A DNA stretch of 64,000 bases from Anisus vortex. Taxonomy: Eukaryota > Mollusca > Gastropoda > Planorbidae. Position numbers and translations under genes: made by a program. Under the pieces are notes generated by a model. That model was given only the letters and a program-made list of their open reading frames with translations, ran no database searches and was not told where the DNA came from. Every line of letters starts with the position of its first letter. Position 1 is the stretch's first letter. The stretch spans positions 33,089,227-33,153,226 of the forward strand of contig OX421502.1 in the NCBI GenBank assembly GCA_949126835.1, given 5' to 3'. Positions 34,001-44,114 of this stretch are shown one piece after another.

Positions 34001-35334
34001 TATCACAAGGGAAATAAATAAATAAAAATAGACGCTATAAATCTATATTTAACCATTTTGTTAAAAATAAGAACCGGGAAAAGATTCAAAACATGTGGCA
34101 ATAGATTCAAAACACGTGACAATATTCATTTTTCCTAGTCGGAATCCTTTATGTTACGTCACTTTCCTATATTGCCGGAAATAAAAACATCTCAAATGGC
34201 TACGAGATTTGGAGTAATCATCCGAAAAACACACACATTTAAGTGCAAATGTTGAACTAATTACTTAAAATGTATCTTTGATATTTTGTATAAATGTTTT
34301 TTTTTAACATTCAGATACTGAATACACTATTTACTATCAAAATCAAATGTTAACTCAATTTTGATAAAAAGCTCTTCACTTGGTCTTTAATAAGTACCGG
34401 ATTCATTTCTTTGTCAAGTCAAAAGATGAAATGGTTGATCATATGTCTGAATAATTCTTTGAATACCACATGCGCTTATATATGTTAACTGAGTAAGTAA
34501 TTTTAATGTATATAATAGTATATATGTATAATTCAGACGCTAATTTATATATAGTTCAGTCTACGGTGCACCTATCTATATTAAAAAAGTCCGCATTTTC
34601 TCCTACAATTTACTTCCTTTGAGCACTCCATATATTAGAGCTCAGTGGTTCTAACTATAACCATTCATTCGTTCCACAAGATTCAATCACAACTCACAAC
34701 TTTACAATACATCCTCGCTACACTAACACACAACCCTCTTAGCCCCTGCCCCTAGTCATCACAGTGAGCATTTAGTTTCTTATTTACATTTTTTAAATGT
34801 GAAAAGAAAATTTTTTTCTGCCTCCAAATTATATCATTGTTGTCTTTTTTCCCCCAGGGCTTTTGATGTTGATTTGCTTTACTTGGCTCAACATTTTGGG
34901 ATATCGGTTTCAGAAGTCGCTATAGAGTGGCATGAAATTGAAGGTAACAATGAAGTATTTGTTTTATCTGTTTATTTACCTGTTAAAGTGGATGAAAGTT
35001 ATACAGTTTTATTTTCAATCATTTGCCAATTTACCAATCTCTTTAAAGTTTCTGCCAACACTTTGGTACTTTACTTGATTTCATAGAATCAAGTGTTTTT
35101 AACCTTTAAATATTTGCATTGACTATTTTCCATTGATGTTACTTTCACATTTATATGTTTTAGACATGTAGTTTTACATAAATGTCAGATCCATTTGGTT
35201 TAATTCTTTTTTTTTTTTTGGTTTTAGGCACAAAAATGGTTCCAGTCTGGAGTTGGCTTCAAATGGGAAGAGATATCATTTTAATACGCCTGCGTTATTC
35301 TTTAGGAGTATGGAAAATTAAAACCAAGTTTTAA
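25093..35334 (+). CDS. ALG5: Dolichyl-phosphate beta-glucosyltransferase (complete)
   Basis: Transfers glucose from UDP-glucose to dolichyl phosphate at the ER membrane, making the Dol-P-Glc donor used to cap the N-glycan precursor. Exons, plus strand: 25093-25158, 27637-27811, 28630-28745, 28981-29073, 32334-32486, 32916-32975, 33361-33512, 34858-34943, 35228-35334. Splice phases agree, giving 335 residues; the human protein is 324. An N-terminal hydrophobic anchor (residues 1-28) spans exons 1 and 2. GT2-fold motifs are present: VIVPAYNEE (residues 70-78), VIIVDDGSSD (about 106-115) and the D-x-D in LFVDADGAS (D164, D166). RGKGGAVRL, CGSRAHLEK, RDTQCGFKL, MHVERWAFD and WSWLQMGRD are also family signatures. 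The exon 1 donor (TTG then GTTTGT) is the weakest border. AATAAA at about 35829 is a plausible polyA signal. Introns hold LINE, SINE, MITE and minisatellite insertions. Confidence 0.97.
25432..25919 (+). pseudogene. LINE X 3' portion, frameshifted
   Basis: The plus strand encodes ENIKKLEQIQKRAARFITSE and LETLEDRRAKSKVVIIH, with a small duplication and frameshift near 25600. It then gives FFPSGIRAWNGLPEQ and ends in CTTCTTTATAGAAGGAGCGT, CTGTAATGTATAAGATAAGA. It matches 49033-49757 closely. It lies in ALG5 intron 1, in the sense direction. Confidence 0.85.
26400..26512 (+). repeat. Short tandem repeat, ~29-bp unit, three to four copies
   Basis: Units of GGCCAGGTCTCTAACCACTC plus AACTAGGCA. 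Located in ALG5 intron 1, shortly before an (AT)n run at 26561-26582. Confidence 0.9.
27246..27332 (+). mobile_element. SINE family A, internally deleted
   Basis: A head (GTGGTTAGATAACCGAACTG) joins directly to the tail (ATAATCTTCTATCTAGCAGG, CTGTAAACTAATAAGATAAG), so the box B region and the middle of the element are missing. In ALG5 intron 1. Confidence 0.65.
28200..28475 (-). mobile_element. LINE 3' fragment, family C
   Basis: The minus strand encodes AFSYVATSAWNPLPLQLHQS and FDTFRSQLKTHLFK followed by a stop, a typical C-terminus of CR1/L2-type reverse transcriptases. After the stop comes a short 3' UTR. It sits between ALG5 exons 2 and 3. Confidence 0.7.
29110..29392 (+). repeat. Minisatellite, ~21-bp unit, about eleven copies
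   Basis: Units like GAGAAGAATGTGAGTGTTGGG, with some length variation, start about 40 bp after the donor of ALG5 exon 28981-29073. Each unit contains GTGAGT, a consensus-like splice donor. Confidence 0.92.
29780..30650 (+). mobile_element. Possible degraded DNA-transposon gene (piggyBac-like guess)
   Basis: In the ALG5 intron between exons 4 and 5. An ATG at 29850 opens MDSHFDFQPDIQL; after a shift the frame reads SGHSEDENDTLQTDLNAS, an acidic stretch ending at GTAAG. A second block from 30421, after TATTACAG, holds EAWDFTMAMAFLKLYFTLDL and then TKVCEFTIPHEN. An acidic N-terminus followed by an F-x-L-Y-F-T-type helix recalls piggyBac transposases, but no DDD catalytic core is visible. Weak inference. 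Confidence 0.25.
31390..32075 (+). repeat. Diverged ~370-bp direct duplication
   Basis: The stretches 31390-31715 and 31765-32075 are alike: TTATTTCTGTACATATTTAC / TTATTTCTGTATATATTTAC, AAAATCTACATTTTGTTTAC / AAAATCTACATTTTTTTTAC and CAAAATGAGACCAAATACTT / CAAAATGATACCAAATACTT. Old, non-coding, inside the long ALG5 intron 4. Confidence 0.8.
32515..32822 (+). repeat. Minisatellite, 33-bp unit, nine copies, next to ALG5 exon 5
   Basis: Units of ATTGATAATATATTCTTTTG plus CCTTTACTACACA begin about 30 bp after the donor of exon 32334-32486. The exon frame stays open through the whole array (11-residue repeat IDNIFFCLYYT) to a stop at about 32883. Retention of this 429-bp intron would therefore give a truncated protein with a hydrophobic repeat tail. 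Confidence 0.93.
33759..34606. mobile_element. Larger inverted-repeat element enclosing a MITE
   Basis: The left arm 33759-33811 (GAGAAAATGTGTACTTTTTA, ATATAGATAGGTGCACTGTA) is the inverted repeat of the right arm 34552-34606 (ACGGTGCACCTATCTATATT, TCCGCATTTTCTCC). About 740 bp lie between. It is probably a non-autonomous transposon or long hairpin, interrupted by the TTAA-flanked MITE. It lies in ALG5 intron 7. Confidence 0.65.
33933..34390. mobile_element. MITE with TTAAAGACCAAGTGAAGAG inverted repeats
   Basis: The left end TTAAAGACCAAGTGAAGAGG TTTTT is mirrored by the right end AAAAAGCTCTTCACTTGGTC TTTAA; TTAA at both tips suggests a TTAA target. An internal pair of AAAAGATTCAAAACATGTGG-type units links it to the repeat at 54300-54810, which is in the opposite orientation. 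Confidence 0.7.
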
Positions 35335-36636
35335 ACATTTTATTTATTTAATATAACAGGCTTTAATTTTCTTGGCAGTAACGGTATTTTTAGAATATGA
35401 TTTAAGTTAGCATGTAATACAGTGCTTTCTCTTCTTGTACATGGTGCAAAATTTTGTTACATGTACTTCAAATCATGTTACTGTCATGTAGTTATAGTTA
35501 CCAGTATTTTATTTTAATGACCATCAAAGTCATTCCAAATTTGATTTTTTTTTTTAACGCTGCTAAATGCTCCTTGTTAAGTCAAAGCTTAATGATTTGA
35601 CAATCAAATATTTAAACAAAATAATTATTGAGCCAAGTCTGTGATGTTCTGCCCCAATGGTTTTAAGCAGCGTGCTGTATTCATCTTTCTAATGTATGAT
35701 TCAGCTAATACTCAAAGAGTGTAATACGGTAGTGAAGGTTAAGGCCCAAAGCTAGAACAAAATGTGGTTTACTTTTGTATGTTATCTATATTTAAATGTG
35801 CTGGTATTATTTGATTGTGTGACAAAAAATAAATACCAACAAAATCTGACCCCATGTTGAACCTAGCCTAGATGCTGATGTTTTTTTTTTTAAAATGATT
35901 GTTGACTGTAATAGAAAAAACTGTTAGGAGATGTTTATAGATATGATGATATTTTAATTAACAATGACTTCTTTTTTTTTTTTTAACTATACCTTCACAT
36001 CAAAATGTGAATTTATAAATCAGACCTTCTTGTGATGGGTGTTGAGTTGTGATGTTATGTATGAAATATTTCCTGAAGCTTTAACTTTAAAGCATCCTCC
36101 CCTTTTCCCATCTCATCAATGTTTTTTATCTGCTCTAACAGTGCTGGGCAATTTAAAATTAAAGCTACATTGGTTATATTATTGTTAAAACTTATATACA
36201 TTTCTAAAAATTTTTAGTTTAACAAAATCATGCAACTCGGTTGTTTTTTCTGTCACACTGTGTATACAATCTTATGTCACTCAATGTGACTATGAACACC
36301 TGTCAGAAAGAAGGCCCTGTTTAGGAAAAAAAGCCTTCATTGCATTAGTTTGCTGTCATTGTCTTGCTGTAAGATAGGCCATTAAATCATCAATTGATGC
36401 TTTATAAACTTTATTGTTATTCATATTAAATGATTTATGGTTGTATTTATCCTTTTAAAGAAACAAAATGTATTTGACTGTATACTGATTATTGGGTGCC
36501 TTTTTCTGTTTTCTTCCTGTTATTCTTGTTGTGTGTATTTATTAGTTGTGGTTTATAAATTCATTTATACCGGATCACTTATAAGTTGTTTTTATCTCAA
36601 CTGTGATTCATTAAATCAATACCATATTGCATACAC
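35335..36636. other. ALG5 3' UTR and downstream spacer
   Basis: AT-rich sequence after the ALG5 stop. AATAAA near 35829 is a candidate polyA signal. No coding exon was recognised. Confidence 0.5.
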
Positions 36637-36810
36637 CAGGGGACAACAACCTTTTTGTAATAGTGTGCCAAAACAGGATTTCCAATCCATTCAGCATGCC
36701 AACAGCCTAAAAGTCACCCTGTTCTTTTCTTCTAGAAAAAACTTGAATTGGCCTTTTAGGGGTCTTTGACATGCCATTCAAAAATGCGAGCCGCAGGTTG
36801 CCGTCCCCTG
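36637..36810 (+). mobile_element. hAT-like MITE, family 2, 174 bp
   Basis: It starts CAGGGGACAACAACC, ends GGTTGCCGTCCCCTG, and is flanked by GCATACAC / GCAGAGAC (6 of 8 bases match). It matches the SINE-split copy at 23243-23587. Confidence 0.8.
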
Positions 36811-37448
36811 GCAGAGACCATAGATTTAGAATATACATATAACTAGATCGCTTACCCTCCAAAAAGTTGCGAAGAGAAGGATTTCAATATCTTCCCCCTA
36901 ACCCATTTGTAAAAAAAAAAAAAGTATGCATAACTCTTGATATCTATACAATAAAGATCACTTAGGAATACATTTTAAATATATTCCCACCACTGAACTT
37001 AAATTCATGATAACCAATTCAAAATTTAGAGATTAAGTCGCTCTATCTTTAAATTTAAATATATATAAATCTATGTCATAAACAAACAGAAGAAAAACTT
37101 GCTGTGAAATTTCCTATGGAACAATTCAAAGCATTCATTCTTCCATTGTATTATATAAGCTAGATATTTGCCATTTATATCAAAGCCATTATGCTTTATT
37201 TGTTGTTGTTTTTTTTTGTGTGGGTACATAACTTACGGAGAAGGTATTTTGTTGTTTTTTAAAAAATAAATGCATTAAAAATATGTACAAGAAAATTTGT
37301 TTCGTTGTGTCATATCCCTGAAGTTAATATATAAATTAAATATAGTTGGATGTTTGTGTCAATTTCAATACCCATTGGTCAATGTGACCTCATTGCCTTA
37401 AACTTAAAGGCTTATTTAACTAAATTGATTTTTTTTCTCCCACACATG

Positions 37449-37518
37449 TACTTCGTAGTATAATGGTTAGAATCACTGCCTGGCACTTGGGTGGTCTATG
37501 TTTGATTCTCATTAGGTA
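37449..37518 (+). pseudogene. tRNA-like sequence (Asp/Gly-like body), degenerate
   Basis: TACTTCGTAGTATAATGGTT AGAATCACTGCCTGGCACTT, then TTTGATTCTC as a T-arm. The D-arm (GTATAATGGTTAGAA) and box B-like site are clear, and the acceptor ends pair only partly. The anticodon loop CTGGCAC is unusual for this body. It is best called a tRNA pseudogene or SINE head. Confidence 0.55.
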
Positions 37519-37920
37519 TTTTAAAAAAATGAAAGCTGATTGTTACCCCGTGCAATGCTGGGAAAATTTGCTAGTTTTAAATAACCGTATACATTTAATT
37601 CAATAAAGTTGCATTTAAAATTTATGTATCAAAACTTCTTCCCATGTTGGAAAATGGAATAAAAGTTGTGAAGATTATTTATTTCAGTTTAGAATTAGAA
37701 GTTTGATTTACTGAAACTCGGTTGGAACACAGTTATCCAATCCCATTTTGAAACTTGTTAGTACGGTAACACCATAGATGTAGAAATCTATGGTAGCACA
37801 CCATTGACTTTGAAAAACATATATTAATTATCAAATGTCAAAAAGAGCACTATGGATCTCCTGGTCATGCAAATTGTGAATTGTAGGAAAATGAACAAAA
37901 ACAATGGAAAGATAGTTGGT

Positions 37921-38162
37921 AAGCAACTTTGCTAGATGGAGATCATATGGTTCAGTATAAGTCAAGAGTTAAAAAAAAACTGTCTCTGCTGACTATAATA
38001 ATTTATGATTATATTTATAAACCAGTACTCTGTTCTAACTACTCCAAAGAAACAATCATTGTACCGGTCTGTTCTAACTACTCCAAAAAAACAATAATTG
38101 TACCAGTAAACAAGACCTTTGCAAGGGGGACAACCTATCCACCACCCACATTGTCAGAATAA
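37921..38162 (+). repeat. Dispersed repeat R1, copy 1
   Basis: GGAGATCATATGGTTCAGTA, CTGTCTCTGCTGACTATAAT and GGGGGACAACCTATCCACCA match the copy at 44115-44350 in order. The match includes a duplicated CTGTTCTAACTACTCC block here that is single there. Origin unknown; the short open frame is shared but not clearly coding. Confidence 0.75.
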
Positions 38163-38442
38163 AATTATTATTAATTGTGCATATTATTGGCTTCCACCAG
38201 ACACATTTAACATGTTAAATCACCTGAGCTAGAAAAATAAATTGCTATAAATTTCAGAGCTTGTTAAATTTTAAATTTATTTTTATAGCATTCTCATGGT
38301 TTGTTCAAAGGAAAGATTTTCAAAGATGTCAGTGTCAGCTCAATTTGTCACCAGCTTGATTTGCAAGAATGTTTTAATGGGTATTATTTTAGTGTTTGTT
38401 CACTGTAAAACAGGTAAGTGTGTCTGTGGTGGTGTTCACAGG

Positions 38443-38920
38443 CCTGGCTGCTTTCTCTGATAGACTGTTGCTTCTACTGATGAGAGATTCAAAGACTTCA
38501 ATGGAGTTGTTGATTTCAGGCTCTCTGCAAGCTCTTGGGAGAAACCTTGAGAAACTTTACCAAGCGGACTTGAATAGGAGGGTTGGCATCGCTAGACTCT
38601 GCTGTGGTTCTAACAGTTTTTTTTGTCTTTGCTGTTTCAAGAATAACAAACAATACAATGTTAATTCTCATTACCATTCATACATACACTATACTTAAAA
38701 ATATAAGACTTGACTTTTGAGGCAGCCCTTTTGGTTGTCTAATGAGTTAGAGTTGAGGGTTTTTGGTGTGACTTATTAGACTTAGGTGTTATTTTGTAGG
38801 ATCTGGGAAATAAGATTATGGAAGAACTCATTCCAATGTTAAAATGCTTTGGGGATATCTATGATGGACGGCAGAATTGTAATTTGACTTACCATTGTGC
38901 ATTCTTTCCTCCTTTCAAGT
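38443..38920 (+). CDS. Unidentified coding-like exons
   Basis: Two coding-like blocks share a phase. The first (38443 to about 38585) follows a TTCACAG acceptor and reads GLAAFSDRLLLLLMRDSKTS, then ELLISGSLQALGRNLEKLYQ up to NRR. The second (38803-38920) follows a TTTTGTAG acceptor and reads DLGNKIMEELIPMLKCFG, then DIYDGRQNCNLTYHCAFFPP. Joined at the weak donor GTTGGC they make one amphipathic, helix-rich chain with three cysteines in the last 26 residues. The TAA that closes the second block lies in the TTTAC-rich tail of a minus-strand SINE, so the true end may instead be a splice donor at CAA/GTAAAG. I could not fix the 5' part: an upstream reading with a hydrophobic leader (ATGTCAGTG at 38327) would need a 31-bp intron, which is too short. 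I do not recognise the family. Confidence 0.35.
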
Positions 38921-38921
38921 A

Positions 38922-38985
38922 AAGTAAAGTATCCCGTCGGACCAAGTTGATCCATAGGGCCGGTGAAGCAGTCCTAATGAACGCT
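38922..38985 (-). mobile_element. SINE family B tail fragment
   Basis: AAGTAAAGTATCCCGTCGGA, CCATAGGGCCGGTGAAGC is the reverse complement of the SINE B 3' end. The tail abuts the coding-like block ending at 38920. Confidence 0.65.
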
Positions 38986-39503
38986 TCCGAATTACTTTTT
39001 GTTATTATGGTTTTACGTGTTGATAAAATATTTTCTTATGAATTAATATTATGAATGAATATAATTATTTTATGAAATAGATTATTCTAATAAGGTAAGT
39101 TATTATGTTTCTAGCAATTTACTTTCTACCTGTTATTAATTTTTACTAACAAAAAAGTAAACAAATAATTTTGGAACCCTATGGATGTCTCTGCCTTTCT
39201 AAAATAACGTCTGGGCCTTAGCCTCAGAGAATAATTAGAAAAATAATGGACGGGACTGAAGGTATGCATAGCAGGAAAGTAGGTCGGTACTTAAAAGGTA
39301 AAGCATTTTACTAAAAGATTAAATTCTTTCTCACCTCTTTAGCTTAGGGGAAGCTTTTTTTTTTATGTTGGCATCTTTCCTCCAGGAAGCTGTTAAAAAA
39401 TTTTTTTTTACAGGTTTTGAAAATGCATATTTAATTAGTAATTAAAGTGCTTTACATTTACATTCAACTTTAATATATATATATATATGTAAATAATAAT
39501 AAT

Positions 39504-39966
39504 TCACTTACGATTCAGAATCTGCTCGTCACTGATGTCTGTGACAATAGGGATTGAAGAGGTGAGCTCTGTCCTGAGATCAGGCTATGGATACATACCG
39601 GTATATTTATAAAAACACACAAATATATTTTAAATTTTAACAATTTCAGTTTTAATTTAGAAACAGATATGAGCTGGATAGGGAATAAACATGTATATAT
39701 ATATATATAAACAAGTATATTGATATAATAAAGCCATACTTACCATCCTTCCTGGAGGGTTCATTATATATTTAATAAATAGTATAATTAGCACCATGAC
39801 CAGGACTATCAGGATGACGTTTAGGACTATCAAGACCCCACAGGTGTCCATTTTGATAATCAGATATATGCTAATAGCCAAAGAGAGCTGGGCAGCCTTA
39901 GGGGAACTCGCCAGACTCTTATCCTTTAATGAGATTTGAGCAAGCTGCCATTCGGCCACTGTGTCC
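39504..39966 (-). CDS. Unidentified single-pass membrane protein, internal exons
   Basis: The first exon, 39744-39966, follows a TTTTATAG acceptor and encodes AEWQLAQISLKDKSLASSP. A strong hydrophobic segment follows (CGVLIVLNVILIVLVMVLII, then LFIKYIMNPPGRM), ending at a GTAAG donor. The second exon starts at 39584 after CCATAG, in the same phase, and encodes PDLRTELTSSIPIVTDISDE. It ends either at a TGA (39504-39506) or, more likely, at the strong donor GTAAGTGA about 6 bases earlier, so the gene would continue to the left. The basic and proline residues after the hydrophobic run suggest a juxtamembrane region. Upstream coding exons were not found. A 36-bp minisatellite starts about 40 bp beyond the acceptor. 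Family not recognised. Confidence 0.45.
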
Positions 39967-39997
39967 CTATAAAATTAAATAAAAATATTTTTAAGGG

Positions 39998-40519
39998 CAT
40001 AATAATGTGAAAGCTAACACAGTGTACCAATAAGCTAGGTTCATTATATAGAACACAATGTACCAATAAGCTAGGTTCATTATATAGAACACAATGTACC
40101 AATAAGCTAGGTTCATTATATAGAACACAATGTACCAATAAGCTAGGTTCATTATATAGAACACAATGTACCAATAAGCTAGGTTCATTATATAGAACAC
40201 AATGTACCAATAAGCTAGGTTCATTATATAGAACACAATGTACCAATAAGCTAGGTTCACTATATAGAACACAATGTACCAATAAGCTAGGTTCATTATA
40301 TAGAACACAATGTACCAATAAGCTAGGTTCATTATATAGAACACAATGTACCAATAAGCTAGGTTCATTATATAGAACACAATGTACCAATAAGCTAGGT
40401 TCATTATATAGAACACAATGTACCAATAAGCTAGGTTCATTATATAGAACACAATGTACCAATAAGCTAGGTTCATTATATAGAACACAATGTACCAATA
40501 AGCTAGGTTCATTATATAG
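39998..40519 (+). repeat. Minisatellite, 36-bp unit, about fourteen copies
   Basis: Units of AACACAATGTACCAATAAGC plus TAGGTTCATTATATAG, almost identical (one copy has TTCACTATATAG at about 40257). It begins about 35 bp beyond the acceptor of the membrane-protein exon at 39744-39966. The 36-bp length keeps several frames open by chance. Confidence 0.95.
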
Positions 40520-40849
40520 TCCCTTATAGTTAGTGTCCTTTAACTGTCTTTAAAAATCTTCTAATTAAAAAAATAAAAAATAATAGAAATATAAGAAAAT
40601 ATTTTGTTATGAAAATTTTAAAAAGGGGTGGGGGGGGGAACACAGAAATATCCTGTAAAAGAGCATCTGTAACATTATATAGTGTTATATTAAAAAGTAT
40701 ACCTATAGAGAAAATATCCAAATGAGCTTACATTGAAAAGTACAGAGAAAACTTATAGAGAGACAGGTAAAAAAAAAACTAAACCTCTCACTTAGACAAC
40801 TAATAAAAAAAAGTACTTTTGTAAAGTTACAAGGACATGTAGCCTACAA

Positions 40850-41100
40850 TTTGATTACTTTCAATCATTAGGATTATTAAGCCTATTAAAGTCCTGCTAC
40901 ACAAATAACACCTTACAGCAGCTAGGTATATGGTAGCTAGGTATTATAGTGAGGGCCATCATCATCAAATAGTGCAAGGGGGAAATAGTCCACATTGCTT
41001 TGATTTTTTTTTTTTTTCGGGAACTGGGAAGGGGGGCGAGTAGTAGCTAATTCTGAACTAGTGCATATCTCCCTAAACTATTTTTAAAAAACTATTTGTC
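40850..41100 (+). mobile_element. Truncated copy of the 13169-14727 hAT-like element
   Basis: It shares AATCATTAGGATTATTAAGC, CACAGCAG-type and TCTCCCTAAACTA blocks in the same order with the TBC1D19 intron element. No clean ends. Confidence 0.5.
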
Positions 41101-41799
41101 ATGGGTGACATGTAAAAAGGTTAGATAGACTAGATCTAGATCAAAATAACATTTCTTAAACAATAAAAAAAAAATGTAATACCCTTGGTATTGAAAAAAA
41201 AAAAGGAGGTGTGGTAGGCCTACAATAACCTGAATTTTTTTTTATATTGAGGTTTAGGTGTGGTTTTTACATAGTGATGTTTTGCTTTAAATTACAAACA
41301 GTACACAAATTTTCAACCATTTGAGACAAAAGCTTTACATTTGTAACATTAATACTTTATTGTAAACATATTTCAGTTGTATTTGTTAAATTTTCTATAA
41401 AATGAATGTAGCAAATGTAAGTTTTTCAAAAAAAAAAAAAAAAGTGACAGCTTGACAGAACACGCTGACAATTTGACGCAAGGCACACGATAACTTTAAG
41501 AAACATACAGATAAAGACAAAACTTGATAATCAATTTTGGCAAACATCCTGTCTCGTGTCCTATATATATTCACATTTCTCTATAAAGTGTTTATAATTA
41601 TATATCCATATATTCCTGAACAAGCCAACAACCTTTATAGATAAATGTTATGGTTCCGGTTAGAGTTGCGTTGGCACTAAAGATTTTGTTTAATCTCATA
41701 AACCTGATAGATTTTGGTAACATTTAGCCTTTCTTTCTTTTCTATGCAAAAGCTTGTGTTTCTTTTTACATATCCACAGTTCACACATTACTGCCCTTC

Positions 41800-42300
41800 G
41801 GATTTTCACATTCCATTCCATGCCCGAATGCCACTCGGGAAGAAAGAGTAGGCTACTTAGTACTTAGTCTATACTTATATTATTTTATATCTATTATCAT
41901 AATAATATAATATATGCATTGGATAGTGTTTTTGTCTTCATGTTTAGGCCTAGACTTAGATCTAATTCTAAGCTTATCTGAGCATCGCAACAGGTTGTTA
42001 TTGGGTTGTATTTCTAAATTAGAGTTTAACGCCTTATGTCTATGTACTTGTGTATTATTACTACTTTACTCTTTCAACTCTTTGCCCTTCTGCCTCTAGT
42101 GTTTCTAGTTTCTAGGTTTATTAGCAATTTGACTAATGCCCACCACTAATGCTAATGACGCCGCTAATGGCTCTATACTGAGTCTATACTCTATACTCTA
42201 TAGTGACAGTCTAGGCCCTATTCTATAGTAGTTTAGTAGTATAGTAAACTTTAGTTAGTTTGGAATATTCACTAGTTATGTATCTTGCCGCTCTATATCA
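41800..42300 (-). pseudogene. LINE X fragment, diverged
   Basis: The minus strand has landmarks of the 49033-49757 element (the ATTCCATGCCCGAATGCCAC-type WNGLPE region, GCAACAGGTTGTTATTGGGT, TTGCCCTTCTGCCTCTAGTG) separated by extra sequence and mutations. No open frame. Confidence 0.65.
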
Positions 42301-43080
42301 TTATTGAACATTGATACAGCATTATTATTAAAAATGGAAACAAATGTTGACCTTTTTTTTGCAGTAATTGAGTATCAAGTCCTGGTCATATGTCCTAAAT
42401 ACACTAATTATGGACGTTCTATATATTTATATGGACTCTTCTTAATTAGTTGGCCAGATTTTTTTATATTTTTTTACCAGTATAATCATTGTATAATATA
42501 CGGTTCACTTCCGCTTCATTTTTCATTGTGTAGACCTATTTGTAAACGATATTTAGACTTAGAAAAAAAGAATTTTAACTCGATTTTTTACTAGACTAGT
42601 AAAAAAAAAAGATCGCGGGAAAAAAATCTTAATTAAAATAGCAAAGCGGATTCTAGTGGCGGGTAAAAATATGAAAAGGGGAGGCAACAACTTTTATGTT
42701 TATTACCCTACTATTATTATTGTTAAGTATTGTTAGTATTATATTAATAGGCCTACCGGCCTACCGGTATGCCCTTTACTGTCTTATTTTCGATAACAGA
42801 GCATCTAATTAGTAGAATTTATTTAGTTTACTAGTCTAAATATTTGCATGTTTTGAAAACACATTTTCTGAAGAAAAAAAAAGATTATCCAGAAATATTA
42901 GTAGGCATATTTTCCAACAAAATAGGTTGAAAGACTAAGAGCGCTAAAACATTAGATGGCTAGTCAATATTTATCAACATGTAGTCTACAATTTTTTATT
43001 AATTTTTTTATTATAGTAAAAGTTAATTATAAAAAATGTTGGCTTACAACAGCTTAAAGGGTGAATTATATGTCATATAA

Positions 43081-43859
43081 CATAGGTTCTCAACGGGGGC
43101 GATATCGCCCCCCAGGGGGCGATGGGAAGCTTTAGGGGGGCGATAACATTCCCGGGGGCGATTGGGGGGCGATTGGAAGGCGATGAAGGGCAAATGGGCG
43201 GTACAAACGTACCTGCAATAATTTCAACACCTCAGCTATTTGAATCGATTAGTTTTTGGATAAAATATGATGTAAACGCAAGTGCAACTAAATATCTGAT
43301 ATCCCCCAACAGTAGGCATACATATTATTGAACAAATAAGAATCGCAATGACTTTTCAATGAAGTAGGGGTTAGTATTTGGCAAATATGGTATGCGGCCG
43401 TCTCGTCTTATGGTTGATTCACCGGACATTCGTCTTAACATCTGCTAATATTACTCTTTTGATCTGTTTGTATTACCGAGATATCCTTTAATACGTTTGA
43501 ATCCTTTGTAAAGAGGTAACCACAATAGCTGAGCGGTATAGATACGTAGTAATCATACAAACTGGGTAGTTATTGTAATGCTTAAAAATATTCATATAAA
43601 TTCTTTAGTCATACAATATTTATAAAATTTTCAAATAATCTTTTTACAGTTCTATTATATCATTTCAAAGTTATAAATGCAAGCCATTAAGTTTTTTATA
43701 AAAGAAAAAAAAATTGAAATATTACCTCAAATGAAAAGGGTTAATTATCTCCCTTTAATTAACAAATGTTTCCGGCTAAAATTAAGTTGGGGGGGGGGGC
43801 GGTGAGCGGAAAAAAAATGTAAAAGGGGGCGGTGAGCCGAAAAAGGTTGAGAACCTATG
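43081..43859 (-). mobile_element. hAT-like MITE, family 1, copy 3
   Basis: Inverted relative to the copies at 6860-8730. Ends are CATAGGTTCTCAACG and GGTTGAGAACCTATG. A perfect 8-bp target duplication TCATATAA lies at 43073-43080 and 43860-43867. It contains the same SINE A-derived block (about 43393-43432). Confidence 0.92.
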
Positions 43860-44114
43860 TCATATAAGCTTATATCCCGTAGGTAGGCTACTATAGATAT
43901 AGGCCTAAAATCCCTCCCCTTGTCAACAACTGTCAAACTTTTAGAGGAACCCCCCCCCCATATAATTATGTCAACAGTGTGTGTCCCCCCCCTCCATAAC
44001 AAGTAACCAAATTTTAGACGCTGGCTTTTATGTTTAAAATAAATCTATACTATAATTGTAATAGGCTACATTTTCAAACTTGTTTAAAATATTTCAAATT
44101 TACTATAACTCTCA

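Noticed and set aside
37449..37518. Functional tRNA gene
   Set aside because: Acceptor stem pairing is incomplete, the anticodon does not fit the body, and there is no clear terminator context; treated as a pseudogene.
39926..40512. Minus-strand 12-residue repeat proteins
   Set aside because: They come from the 36-bp minisatellite; the frame differs from that of the neighbouring membrane-protein exon.
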